Source of the DNA: Cytophagaceae bacterium
GTDB taxonomy: Bacteria > Bacteroidota > Bacteroidia > Cytophagales > Spirosomataceae
NCBI GenBank assembly: GCA_027488335.1
Contig: JAIYBU010000235.1
Location: 1 to 44,059 of the forward strand
Length of the DNA: 44,059 nt
Direction: 5' to 3'
This document shows, one piece after another, positions 18,092 to 26,226 of the stretch (the stretch's first letter is position 1; the number at the start of each line of letters is the position of its first letter). A program made the translations under genes and the position numbers. The notes beneath the pieces are model-generated. The model worked only from the letters and a program-made list of their open reading frames with translations. It did not search any database and was not told the DNA's origin.

Positions 18092-18106
18092 ATTTCAAAC
18101 GTTTGC
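18092..18106. promoter_or_regulatory. LacI-type operator upstream of inositol oxygenase
   Basis: CAAACGTTTG (18096-18105) occurs within TTTCAAACGTTTGC, identical over 14 bases to the two copies before susC. It lies about 140 bp before the oxygenase start and directly after the susCD terminator. A -7-like TAGATTTT follows at 18129-18136, so the operator again sits near a plausible -33 position. Confidence 0.65.
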
Positions 18107-18246
18107 GTAAAATTTATTTGAAATTTTATAGATTTTATTACTTTATTGCATCAAATTTAGTTTGAATGTCTGTATCATAAGTCAGATATTCTTATTAAGT
18201 TTCAAAAAGTAGAAAAATTCATTAGACAATTCAAAAAATAATAGAA

Positions 18247-19125
18247 ATGAACTTCACTGAAAAAGAAATTTCGCCCCTCGCAAGCATCGAAGAATGGGAA
18301 GATGATTTGCTCGAAAGATACCCAGAGCCTAAAAACGCTGAAACAAAGAAAGCAAAAGAAGAATACCGTAATTATACAGATTCTGAGCGTGTGAATACCG
18401 TTAGAGAATTCTATCGTTTGAATCATACCTATCAAACTTACGATTTTGTTGTTCAGAAAGAAAAAGAGTTCTTGAAATTCGACAAACGTGAAATGTCTGT
18501 TTGGGATGCCATTGATTTCTTAAATACATTGGTAGATGATTCTGACCCTGATACAAACCTCGACCAGTTTCAACACCTACTTCAAACATCAGAGGCTATC
18601 AGAGCCGACGGCCACCCAGATTGGTTCGTTCTGATGGGCTTTATGCACGATTTAGGGAAGGTTCTTTGTTTGTTCGGCGAGCCACAATGGGCAGTTGTAG
18701 GCGATACCTTCCCTGTTGGTTGCAAACACTCTGATAAAATCGTTTATCCTGAGTTTTTCGAGGCAAACCCAGACTCAAAAGATGAGCGTTATAACACAAA
18801 ATACGGTGTTTATTCACCAAATTGTGGACTTGAAAACGTTAAGATGTCTTGGGGACATGACGAGTATCTTTACCAAATGATGAAAAATTATTTACCCGAA
18901 GAAGCTCTTTACCCAATTCGTTATCACTCATTCTATCCGCAACACCGTGATGACGCTTATAGTCATTTGATGTCAGCACATGACTACAAAATGTTTAAAT
19001 GGGTAGATAAATTCAACCCTTATGATTTGTATTCTAAAGTGCCAGTACCACCAAATGCAAAAGAACTTCGCCCGTATTACGAAGATTTAGTAGCTAAGTA
19101 TTTACCTGCTACATTGAAATTCTAA
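18247..19125 (+). CDS. miox: Myo-inositol oxygenase
   Basis: This 292-residue protein is close in length to animal MIOX (about 285). All diiron ligands can be placed: H110 (QFQHLL), H134-D135 (GFMHDLGK), H204 (WGHDEY), H227 (IRYHSFYP) and D260 (NPYDLY). The catalytic lysine is K138. Spacings match the human enzyme closely (for example H227 to D260 equals H220 to D253). The enzyme uses O2 to cleave myo-inositol to D-glucuronate in the cytoplasm. It has its own CAAACGTTTG operator, shared with susC, and is bounded by terminators on both sides, so it is probably monocistronic. No other inositol gene lies in the window. Confidence 0.93.
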   Translation: MNFTEKEISPLASIEEWEDDLLERYPEPKNAETKKAKEEYRNYTDSERVNTVREFYRLNHTYQTYDFVVQKEKEFLKFDKREMSVWDAIDFLNTLVDDSDPDTNLDQFQHLLQTSEAIRADGHPDWFVLMGFMHDLGKVLCLFGEPQWAVVGDTFPVGCKHSDKIVYPEFFEANPDSKDERYNTKYGVYSPNCGLENVKMSWGHDEYLYQMMKNYLPEEALYPIRYHSFYPQHRDDAYSHLMSAHDYKMFKWVDKFNPYDLYSKVPVPPNAKELRPYYEDLVAKYLPATLKF

Positions 19126-19140
19126 TACAGATAAATAGGT

Positions 19141-19180
19141 AACAAAAAAGGGAAAATCGTAAGATTTTCCCTTTTTTGTT
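19141..19180. terminator. Bidirectional terminator between miox and gldN
   Basis: An 18-bp perfect stem (19141-19158 with 19163-19180) has a GTAA loop and runs of A and T at its base. It sits between convergent genes and can serve both. Confidence 0.9.
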
Positions 19181-19197
19181 AGATTACTGACTGAATC

Positions 19198-20076
19198 TTA
19201 ATACTCCCACAAATTATGTTCAAACTCCATCAATTCGTGTTCTAATTGCTCAGATTTCAACAAACCTTCACGTGGAGACTTATAAATATCATCTAAGAAA
19301 TTATCCAAAGCATTCGATTTTTTGATAATCTTACCGTGGAACAAACGCAATTCAAACGCATCTGCTAAGTTTTTGTGCGATGCTACATTGGCAGCATTAT
19401 ACCAAATACACTTAGGATTGCTACGGAAATAACGCTCCAATTCTTTGTATTTGAATACACAAATCGGACGGTCAAATCCTAAAGTAGTTTGGTCGGCTGG
19501 AATGATTAATTTCAACGTAAGAATATCAAAATACTGACGTGAACGTTGTTTGTCAAAAATCCAGTCTTCTTTCAACTCTAAGGTTGTCAATTGTGTCGGA
19601 AAAATTTCTACACCAGCACCTGGGTCTGCGGCCGCAGCAGTAGCAGCACCACCAGCTGTGGGTTTAGCAGCACCGCCACTATCTCCACCCCAACCGTCGT
19701 CGCCACCAGCCGAGAAACCAGCAGCTTTTTCTTCTTCCGATAAACCACCGCCTTCACTTTTCAATAACAAGCGTTCATTGAATTGGTCAAGTGTAAGCTT
19801 TGTTGTCAATGAATCATTATCGTAGGCTTCAATCAAACCAGCTTTAACGGCATCAATCAAGTGTCGCGTAATTTCACTTCCTTTCGAGAAAAGCGGTTGA
19901 TTTTGCTTTTCCTTCAAGTCAATTCTTCGCCATAAAGTTGCTTTAAACATGACATTTTCTTCATGTATAGGGCGAAGCGATAGCGGATTCAAATAATTAT
20001 TTGACTTTTCTTGAGCTACTGCAAAATGGCTGATAATCAATGAGATACCAAAAGCCAAGCCTTGTAATTTCTTCAT
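19198..20076 (-). CDS. gldN: Type IX secretion / gliding protein GldN (PorN)
   Basis: This 292-residue protein has a signal peptide ending HFAVAQ. The body matches GldN: an N-terminal NYLNPLSLRPIHEENVMFKA-like region, TLWRRIDLKEKQNQPLF, and the C-terminal ELERYFRSNPKCIWYN block. GldN forms a periplasmic ring with lipoprotein GldK around the type IX secretion motor. It is the last gene of the porP-gldKLMN order, 21 bp after gldM. An insert at about 120-155 is very rich in Gly, Ala and Asp (GGDDGWGGDSGG, then an Ala run), probably a flexible linker. A terminator shared with miox follows. Confidence 0.92.
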   Translation of the reverse strand: MKKLQGLAFGISLIISHFAVAQEKSNNYLNPLSLRPIHEENVMFKATLWRRIDLKEKQNQPLFSKGSEITRHLIDAVKAGLIEAYDNDSLTTKLTLDQFNERLLLKSEGGGLSEEEKAAGFSAGGDDGWGGDSGGAAKPTAGGAATAAAADPGAGVEIFPTQLTTLELKEDWIFDKQRSRQYFDILTLKLIIPADQTTLGFDRPICVFKYKELERYFRSNPKCIWYNAANVASHKNLADAFELRLFHGKIIKKSNALDNFLDDIYKSPREGLLKSEQLEHELMEFEHNLWEY

Positions 20077-20097
20077 AATTCTGACAATTATTTTTTA

Positions 20098-21684
20098 TTA
20101 ATTCAATGGCACAGTGAAAATCATTTCTCCAACATCCACCGTTTCCACTTCTCCTTTAAAATTTCTACGTTCTACACGCTTTACTACTATTACATAACGG
20201 TCACCCGCTTGTGCTTGTTGTGCAAGGTTCGAAACATTTGCAGTATTGCCATTAAATGGTCCTCCTCCTACTCTTCTTGAACCACGAGCCAAATTAACCT
20301 CAAACTCAGCTACTCTAAATGCAGCATCTTCAGGGTTAGTCGATTTGAATGATTCATCAGCGATTGCACTAATATTAATTGTTCTTAAACCAGTTGCCGA
20401 AGCTCCTCTACGCTCATCAATTCCAACTAACTTAATTGTTGGCTTAGGCACACGACGCACTGGAAAATTAAATGTTTGCAACGTAATACCACCATTTACA
20501 ACATTCATTGAAGCTTTGGCTGAATTTGGTACAATAGTAACTTTGCCACCTTCTCCTTGAATAAATTCTGCACCTGACCCACTAAAAGATGGGCTGTATA
20601 ATGCACCTAAACCTGGAGAATAAGTTGATAAACGGTTGGCACATTTAAAGTATAAAGCTGGCATTGAAGCTGTTTCGATTTGAACCGAAGGCTTCAATAC
20701 TGTGTATGTTTCTTCTTTCTCTACCGATTTCATTGAGCCATCTGGTGAAGGATAAGAAACAGTTGCTTTATATGAACGTTTCAACTGTCCGTTTTTATCA
20801 AAATCGCCACCAGATGCTGTGATTTCGTATAAACCTTTACCGTCTTTTACTGGTAAAGCCGAACCATTGATACTGATTCTTGGTGTAATAGATTTAGAGT
20901 ACGCTCCGATTGCTACCTCAGCTTTGTATTTCTGACCAGCAACTACCGAACGTGAATCTGGAATGACTACCGCAAAGATTTCATCAAATTTGATTTCTTT
21001 GATACCCACTTGGCTTGCGAGATATTCTAATACTTCTCCTTCTAAACGACGAACCTCTGATTGTTTTTGGCTCAATACAGCCAATGCCGCTGGTACTGGT
21101 GTTTGAGCAAAATATAATTCAGAGAAATCTTTACTTTTAGTAATATTATCGGTTCTTGCCAGAGCAGGGTCTTGAGAAGCATCAACTGCTAACTCTGGAA
21201 ACTTAGTGTTTGGTGCAGCAAATTTTTGTAACTGAACAGCGAAATCATTCAACTTCTTTTTCAATTCATATCCTTTACCATTTTTTGCATCACCAACCAT
21301 CAATATGGCTACTTTTTCTTCTTCCGAAGGGTTTTTCACACCACCCGTTTCAGCATCAAGGCCACCGCCAGCATTGACGATTTCTTGCTTCAAACCACTG
21401 ATATAATTATCCATTTCGGTTGTAATTTTTCTTACTTCAACAGCCTTTTGAAGTACATCAGCATACTGAGCACCACCAGGTTTCTCTCTGATTTCTTTTT
21501 CAATTGCTTTTACTGACTTCTCGTTATTGCCGTTAGCCGCAGAGTTTGCTCTTTCTAAACTATTATTTAAAAGCTGAAATTTCTGCAAGAGGGCATTACT
21601 CACTTGCAGTGCTAACATTGCCGTCAGAACGAGATACATCATGTTTATCATCTTCTGACGTGGCGACTCTTTTCCACCTGCCAT
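20098..21684 (-). CDS. gldM: Type IX secretion / gliding motor protein GldM (PorM)
   Basis: This 528-residue protein starts MAGGKESPRQKMINMMYLVL. A single N-terminal transmembrane helix (about 12-32) is followed by a long periplasmic part. The helical domain (about 35-220) and the beta-rich D2-D4 domains (after about 220) fit GldM. The C-terminal part ends in VDVGEMIFTVPLN. GldM dimers, together with GldL, form the proton-driven motor and reach toward the GldK/GldN ring. The gene lies between gldL (121 bp gap) and gldN (21 bp). Confidence 0.93.
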   Translation of the reverse strand: MAGGKESPRQKMINMMYLVLTAMLALQVSNALLQKFQLLNNSLERANSAANGNNEKSVKAIEKEIREKPGGAQYADVLQKAVEVRKITTEMDNYISGLKQEIVNAGGGLDAETGGVKNPSEEEKVAILMVGDAKNGKGYELKKKLNDFAVQLQKFAAPNTKFPELAVDASQDPALARTDNITKSKDFSELYFAQTPVPAALAVLSQKQSEVRRLEGEVLEYLASQVGIKEIKFDEIFAVVIPDSRSVVAGQKYKAEVAIGAYSKSITPRISINGSALPVKDGKGLYEITASGGDFDKNGQLKRSYKATVSYPSPDGSMKSVEKEETYTVLKPSVQIETASMPALYFKCANRLSTYSPGLGALYSPSFSGSGAEFIQGEGGKVTIVPNSAKASMNVVNGGITLQTFNFPVRRVPKPTIKLVGIDERRGASATGLRTINISAIADESFKSTNPEDAAFRVAEFEVNLARGSRRVGGGPFNGNTANVSNLAQQAQAGDRYVIVVKRVERRNFKGEVETVDVGEMIFTVPLN

Positions 21685-21805
21685 ATATTCTATATATTAT
21701 ACAGTTAGTAAATTTTTTAATTATAAAATTGGACTGCGTTGTCGTAAATTTCTGCGTAAGATGAGTAAAAACTCATAACTTTTACCTTTTAACTCAGCAC
21801 TCTTA

Positions 21806-22621
21806 TTAGTTTCCTTTCATTGCCGACAACATACTTCCATAAACATTATTTAACGAAGTAAGGTTGTTTGTCAGTTTCGACATTTCAGTTTTGAACTGTT
21901 GAGCTTCTTTCGAGGCATCTGACATATCTTGCATGGCAGTCGTCAAATTACCATAAAAAGCGTTCATTGCTTTCAAATGTTTATTAGTATCTTGTAATTC
22001 AAGTTCATAAACAGCATTCAAAGCACCCATGTTTTGAGTTATCTTTGTGAATTGTGAACGATACTCTTGAGCATCTTTAGTGGCATCAGCCATGCTATTC
22101 ATTGCATTTACGGCAGTACCATAAGCAGTGTTCATAGCTGTTACTTGCACAGACGCATTTTTCACATTTTTAGCGTAATCGCTGGTTGCTACGGTTGCAT
22201 CTGTTAAATCTGACATTTTAGCAACTTGACCAGTAAGGCTTTGGATACCAGTTTTCAAACCGTCAAAAATATCTGGTGAAATCTTAGCGTTAGCAAGCAT
22301 ATCATCCATTTTCGCAGTTAAACCAGCACCTTGAGTTGACGTAACACTTCTTTTCGGAAGTTCGCCTTGAAAATCATCAGCTAACTCTGGATAAACTTTT
22401 TCCCACTGATACTCATTATCTGGACGAAGAAATGATTGAAAGGCATAAATCAAGAAAATAGCAGCTTCTGTGCCTAAACCGATAGGTAACATAAAGTTCG
22501 CCCAGTCGTAGTGCATGATTTTACCTAATGCTCCTAAGATTACAACCGAAGCTCCTGCTCCATAAAAAAACGGAATGATTTTGTCCCAAAATAAACTTTT
22601 ACCGTTGCTATTTGCTGCCAT
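21806..22621 (-). CDS. gldL: Type IX secretion / gliding motor protein GldL (PorL)
   Basis: In this 271-residue inner-membrane protein, two transmembrane helices lie at about 16-36 and 43-64. E53 lies in the second, a plausible counterpart of the proton-handling Glu known in GldL. The cytoplasmic tail is helical and contains two tandem copies of a roughly 43-residue unit (163-205 and 219-261), each opening with MNxxYG and closing with LNxVY. It pairs with GldM as the motor of type IX secretion. A 53-nt hairpin lies in the gap between gldK and this gene. Confidence 0.93.
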   Translation of the reverse strand: MAANSNGKSLFWDKIIPFFYGAGASVVILGALGKIMHYDWANFMLPIGLGTEAAIFLIYAFQSFLRPDNEYQWEKVYPELADDFQGELPKRSVTSTQGAGLTAKMDDMLANAKISPDIFDGLKTGIQSLTGQVAKMSDLTDATVATSDYAKNVKNASVQVTAMNTAYGTAVNAMNSMADATKDAQEYRSQFTKITQNMGALNAVYELELQDTNKHLKAMNAFYGNLTTAMQDMSDASKEAQQFKTEMSKLTNNLTSLNNVYGSMLSAMKGN

Positions 22622-22707
22622 GTGTTTAAAAATTTAATAATTAAGCTTTAATTTAAAAGGGAATTGATTTATAATTTTTGAATCTACTTTCATTTAGACA
22701 TAATAAA

Positions 22708-22760
22708 TGCGAAGTATAAGTCGAAATATTCATATAGAATACTTCGGGATATACTTCGCA
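22708..22760 (-). promoter_or_regulatory. Long hairpin in the gldK-gldL gap
   Basis: The outer stem TGCGAAGTATA (22708-22718) pairs with 22750-22760. The inner stem 22722-22731 pairs with 22737-22746 (9 of 10), around a 5-nt ATATA loop. No T-run follows on the minus strand. It could be an RNA processing or stability element, or a partial terminator, that sets the gldK to gldLMN ratio. Confidence 0.6.
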
Positions 22761-22773
22761 ATCATTTTTGTTA

Positions 22774-23868
22774 TTATTCTCTTCCTGGAACACTACCCAA
22801 ACGGTCCATCACACAACGGAAACCGATATATGAGCGGCGTTCGTTACGGAATTCGTACGTTCGAGTACCCGTTTCGAGGAAATAAGCTACATCTTTCCAA
22901 GAACCACCTTTGATAATTTTACGAGGTTCGTTTTCGTCATTATACACAGGGTTTAAATCCCATGTAACTGGCATATACGACTCAGCATAAGCATCTTGAC
23001 ACCATTCTGCTACGTTTCCTGCCATGTTATACAAGCCATAATCATTCGGATTGAAAGCATTTGATGGAGCAGTATAAGCATAGCCATCGGCACGATAATT
23101 TCCTCTATATGGTTTAAAGTTGGCTAAGAAACAACCTTTTCCATTAGCTACGTAAGGATTACCCCAAGGATATTTCGCTCCTTCTTTGCCACCACGTGCA
23201 GCCCATTCCCATTCAGCTTCTGAAGGCAAACGATAGCGTGGCGATTTGAATAAGTTTTTCTGAGCTCTATTATCGTTCAATAATTTTGTACGCCATTTAC
23301 AGAAATATACTGCGGCATCCCAGCTAATACCCACTACTGGATACATATCAAAGGCTGGTGACGAATAGTAATATTCTGTCATTTGGTCGCCATTATGATA
23401 AGTAAAATCTTTACTCCAAACTGATGTATCTGGGTAAAGTGTTGACATAATAAATTCTTCACCTAAAACAGAAACCGAGTCAGTCATCATTGAATTCATA
23501 AACTGACGGTATTCGTGGTTAGTAACTTCTGTATCATCCATATAAAAAGGAACAATAGTTACTCGCTTGTTCATTGAGATACGAGCCGACATTACATCTT
23601 CATCAGCCTGCCCCATCATTAACGAACCCGAAGGAATTAGCACCATTCCATGTGGAGCAGTTTGCTTATAGCCTTTGCGAGAGGTTGCTATGATTTCACC
23701 ATCACGGATTCCATCCATGCCAATGTCCTTGCCACCTCCTTTGCTACCTTTCTTTCCTCCAATCCCTATTTTACTCAAGGGACTTTTAGAACCGCAACTC
23801 TGCATCATTACGATTGGGGCAATCACTAACAGACTTTTCAAAAAGGTACTTAATATTCTCTTGTTCAT
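22774..23868 (-). CDS. gldK: Type IX secretion lipoprotein GldK (PorK)
   Basis: I start at ATG 23868, four codons inside the open frame (which opens at TTG 23880). This gives a direct lipoprotein signal with Cys25 in MMQSCGS and a protein of about 364 residues. The body is a formylglycine-generating-enzyme (SUMF1-like) fold: FYMDDTEVTNHEYRQFM, YPVVGISWDAAVYFCKWR, RLPSEAEWEWAARGG, YNMAGNVAEWCQDAY and GGSWKD. In GldK the fold is structural rather than catalytic. GldK with GldN forms the periplasmic ring below the outer membrane. It is the first gld gene after the porP-like gene. Confidence 0.93.
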   Translation of the reverse strand: MNKRILSTFLKSLLVIAPIVMMQSCGSKSPLSKIGIGGKKGSKGGGKDIGMDGIRDGEIIATSRKGYKQTAPHGMVLIPSGSLMMGQADEDVMSARISMNKRVTIVPFYMDDTEVTNHEYRQFMNSMMTDSVSVLGEEFIMSTLYPDTSVWSKDFTYHNGDQMTEYYYSSPAFDMYPVVGISWDAAVYFCKWRTKLLNDNRAQKNLFKSPRYRLPSEAEWEWAARGGKEGAKYPWGNPYVANGKGCFLANFKPYRGNYRADGYAYTAPSNAFNPNDYGLYNMAGNVAEWCQDAYAESYMPVTWDLNPVYNDENEPRKIIKGGSWKDVAYFLETGTRTYEFRNERRSYIGFRCVMDRLGSVPGRE

Positions 23869-23880
23869 AGCTGAAAACAA

Positions 23881-24253
23881 GTTGGTTATCTATTTTTTAT
23901 TGGTATTGATACGTTTCGATAATATAGAAACGTGACTTCCGAAATTAATATTGCATTAGGCCGCAAAGTTATGAAAAAAAATAAGCTTTTCCGATAACTA
24001 TCAATTGATAGAGCAATTATTAAGCCAAAATATCTATTTAGAGTTCTTGAATAAACCTATTCACACAATTTCCAAGCAGTTACTGTGGAAACAGTAACAT
24101 TTTGTTAGGGTTAGAGAGATGGGTGGAAAAAATAGCAATTTTATTATTAAACGGCACAAATTGTGCCAATGTTTGATTCTTAGGTGTTTTTTGAAATAAA
24201 AATCAGTAGTTACTTCAAATTTTCTTTGGTAATCATTTATATCAAAACTAATA
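23881..24253. other. 373-bp intergenic region between the porP-like gene and gldK
   Basis: It is AT-rich and probably contains the gldK promoter (minus strand). One clear hairpin, GTTACTGT-GGAA-ACAGTAAC (24079-24098), lies downstream of the porP-like gene and may end its transcript, although the T-run is poor. No convincing coding region is present. Confidence 0.5.
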
Positions 24254-25195
24254 TCAGTATCTATATCTTGGTGTACGAACAATTGATTTTTTGCCCGCTC
24301 TAAGAGCAGCTAACGAATAACTCAAAAGTACTTCGTGCGAAAGTGGGCTTTTAGCATTTCTACCGCCAATTATCACATCAACTGCATACCCAATTCGCAT
24401 ACTTCCTCCCAAAATATTTGCTCCTAAAAGTCCCGAAACGGCATCGCCTGTTCGGTAACTTGCCCCTACCCAATATCGACTATCGTAAGTTGCTATTGCA
24501 CCAGCTTCGGCAGAAAATGTCGTTAAATCTGATTTTATAATCAACATCGGACTCACATCAATTGTGTATGAAACGCCAATTAGTACGCTTGCAGTTAGAT
24601 ATGCACTACGTTTAAGCGTATTTGTTGCCTTATCTGTTCCGAGTCCGAAGGTTGGTTGGTTAATGTGATTCATCGACAAACCAATGGTATAAGATGGATT
24701 ATTCAGATAAATTCCTGCTCCAACATCAATAGCTGACTGACTTAAACGTCCAGTTGCCAAAAGTGGGTCACCTTCATCTTTCGGACGTAAACGACCGTAA
24801 TCAATACCTCTTGCAAAATAGCCTCCACTCACCCCTACTCCCAACTGGCTATTTCCAACTGGCATTTGGTAGGCGTAGGATAATTTAAAGTCTTGTTGGG
24901 TACTTGCTCCTATTTTATCGTTAACGAACGTGACACCTACGCCACTTTTGAGCATTTTAAGTGGGATATTTGCCGAAATTACTTGCGAAACTGGGGCTCC
25001 GCCATCATCAAAAGTGCTTTGATAACCCTGATATTGTGTACGGTATATTGCCTGAAAACGAGTTACGTTCTCAGAGCCAGCAGTAGCAGGGTTTAGAAAT
25101 AACTGATTATATATATAGTGTGTAAACTGGGCATCCTGCTGTGCATGAACTGTAAAAGATGCTATCAATAAAATTATATAATAAATCTTTCTCAT
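24254..25195 (-). CDS. Type IX secretion system PorP/SprF-family membrane protein
   Basis: This 313-residue protein has a signal peptide (ending TVHAQQ). It continues with the family opening DAQFTHYIYNQLFLNPATAG and repeated amphipathic strands of an outer-membrane beta-barrel (PF11751). PorP/SprF proteins anchor type IX components or secreted adhesins at the outer membrane. The order porP, porK, porL, porM, porN is the classic type IX cluster, which supports PorP rather than one of the many SprF paralogues that follow adhesin genes. A 373-bp gap separates it from gldK. Confidence 0.88.
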   Translation of the reverse strand: MRKIYYIILLIASFTVHAQQDAQFTHYIYNQLFLNPATAGSENVTRFQAIYRTQYQGYQSTFDDGGAPVSQVISANIPLKMLKSGVGVTFVNDKIGASTQQDFKLSYAYQMPVGNSQLGVGVSGGYFARGIDYGRLRPKDEGDPLLATGRLSQSAIDVGAGIYLNNPSYTIGLSMNHINQPTFGLGTDKATNTLKRSAYLTASVLIGVSYTIDVSPMLIIKSDLTTFSAEAGAIATYDSRYWVGASYRTGDAVSGLLGANILGGSMRIGYAVDVIIGGRNAKSPLSHEVLLSYSLAALRAGKKSIVRTPRYRY

Positions 25196-25333
25196 AGTGG
25201 GCGTAAGATAGTCGAATAGTCAATAGACGAGAATTGAGATTACTTTGGCTGCAAATCGGCAATTATTTAATCATTTCTCTTTCCAAAGGCAATTTAATTA
25301 ATTATTTGTATTACTAACACCATAACGAAAAAA

Positions 25334-25362
25334 AATAGGCTAAACTTGTGGTTTAGCCTATT
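25334..25362 (-). terminator. Terminator of hemD
   Basis: A 12-bp perfect stem (25334-25345 with 25351-25362) has a 5-nt loop. On the minus strand it is followed by a run of eight T. It starts 12 nt after the hemD stop and separates hemD from the porP-like gene. Confidence 0.85.
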
Positions 25363-25374
25363 AACTTATTTTTA

Positions 25375-26160
25375 TTAGATATTGTTTGCCTTTTTTATGT
25401 AGAGTTCTAACGCTCCTGTCATTGAAGGGGCATTGGGTAGCGGAGCCTCAATATCAAGAATAAACTCTGCATCTCGAATAGCTTTAGCGGTTGTTGGGCC
25501 AAAAGCTGCCAAACGAGTATTGTTTTGTTTCCAATCTGGAAAATTAGAAATCAAAGATGTAATTCCAGATGGGCTATAAAAACAGATAATATCGTAGAAA
25601 ACCTCAGTCAAATCGGACAAATCTGATGGAACCGTTTCATACATGATTGCTTCTGTCAGATGCAAGTCATTGCGATTCATCAGATTAGGAATATCATTAC
25701 TACGAATATTTGAGCATGGGAACAAAAACTTCTCAGCTTTGTGCTTCAAAATCAATGCTTCTAAGTCGGCGGCCGTTTTCTGACCTACAAAAATCTTACG
25801 TTTTCTAATAACGATATATTTCTGCAAATAATTAGCTGTTTGTTCCGAAATACAAAAATATTTCATATCAATCGGAATCTCTATTCTTAGTTCTTTAGCA
25901 ATGCGAAAGAAATTATCTACTGCATTACGACTCGTAAGAATAATAGCCGTATGTGCCAGAATATCCACTTTCTGACGGCGAAAATCACGGTGGTCTAAGC
26001 CTTTTACTTCAATAAAAGAACGAAAATCCACTTTTAAATTAAATTTTTTAGCCAACTCAAAATACGGAGACTTTTCGTCGGTCGGTCTCGCTTGAGTCAC
26101 CAAAATACTCTCCACTTTACGGAGGCGGTCCTGAATTATTTTTTCTGTTACTTCACTCAT
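25375..26160 (-). CDS. hemD: Uroporphyrinogen-III synthase
   Basis: This 261-residue cytoplasmic protein has the two-lobed HemD fold. Recognisable parts are ILVTQARPTDEKSPYFELA at the start of lobe one, AIILTSRNAVDNFF, the FFCSNIRSNDIP-like linker (FPCSNIRSNDIPNLM), IICFYSPSGITSLI, and FGPTTAKAIRDAEF near the end. The enzyme cyclises hydroxymethylbilane to uroporphyrinogen III in heme synthesis. It lies 66 bp after the DUF4271 gene; this pairing is common in Bacteroidota. Confidence 0.88.
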   Translation of the reverse strand: MSEVTEKIIQDRLRKVESILVTQARPTDEKSPYFELAKKFNLKVDFRSFIEVKGLDHRDFRRQKVDILAHTAIILTSRNAVDNFFRIAKELRIEIPIDMKYFCISEQTANYLQKYIVIRKRKIFVGQKTAADLEALILKHKAEKFLFPCSNIRSNDIPNLMNRNDLHLTEAIMYETVPSDLSDLTEVFYDIICFYSPSGITSLISNFPDWKQNNTRLAAFGPTTAKAIRDAEFILDIEAPLPNAPSMTGALELYIKKANNI

Positions 26161-26226
26161 CCAAATTGCGGGTTTTCAAGTACAAAATTGTATTTGGTTT
26201 TTAAAATGATGAAAACTAAAAAGACA

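Noticed and set aside
19600-19720. Possible inserted or foreign segment in gldN because of its Gly/Ala-rich stretch
   Set aside because: The stretch lies between conserved GldN parts in frame and looks like a low-complexity linker rather than an insertion element.
24061-24282. 73-codon minus-strand frame between the porP-like gene and gldK
   Set aside because: It overlaps the end of the porP-like gene, has low-complexity AT-driven composition and no conserved motif.
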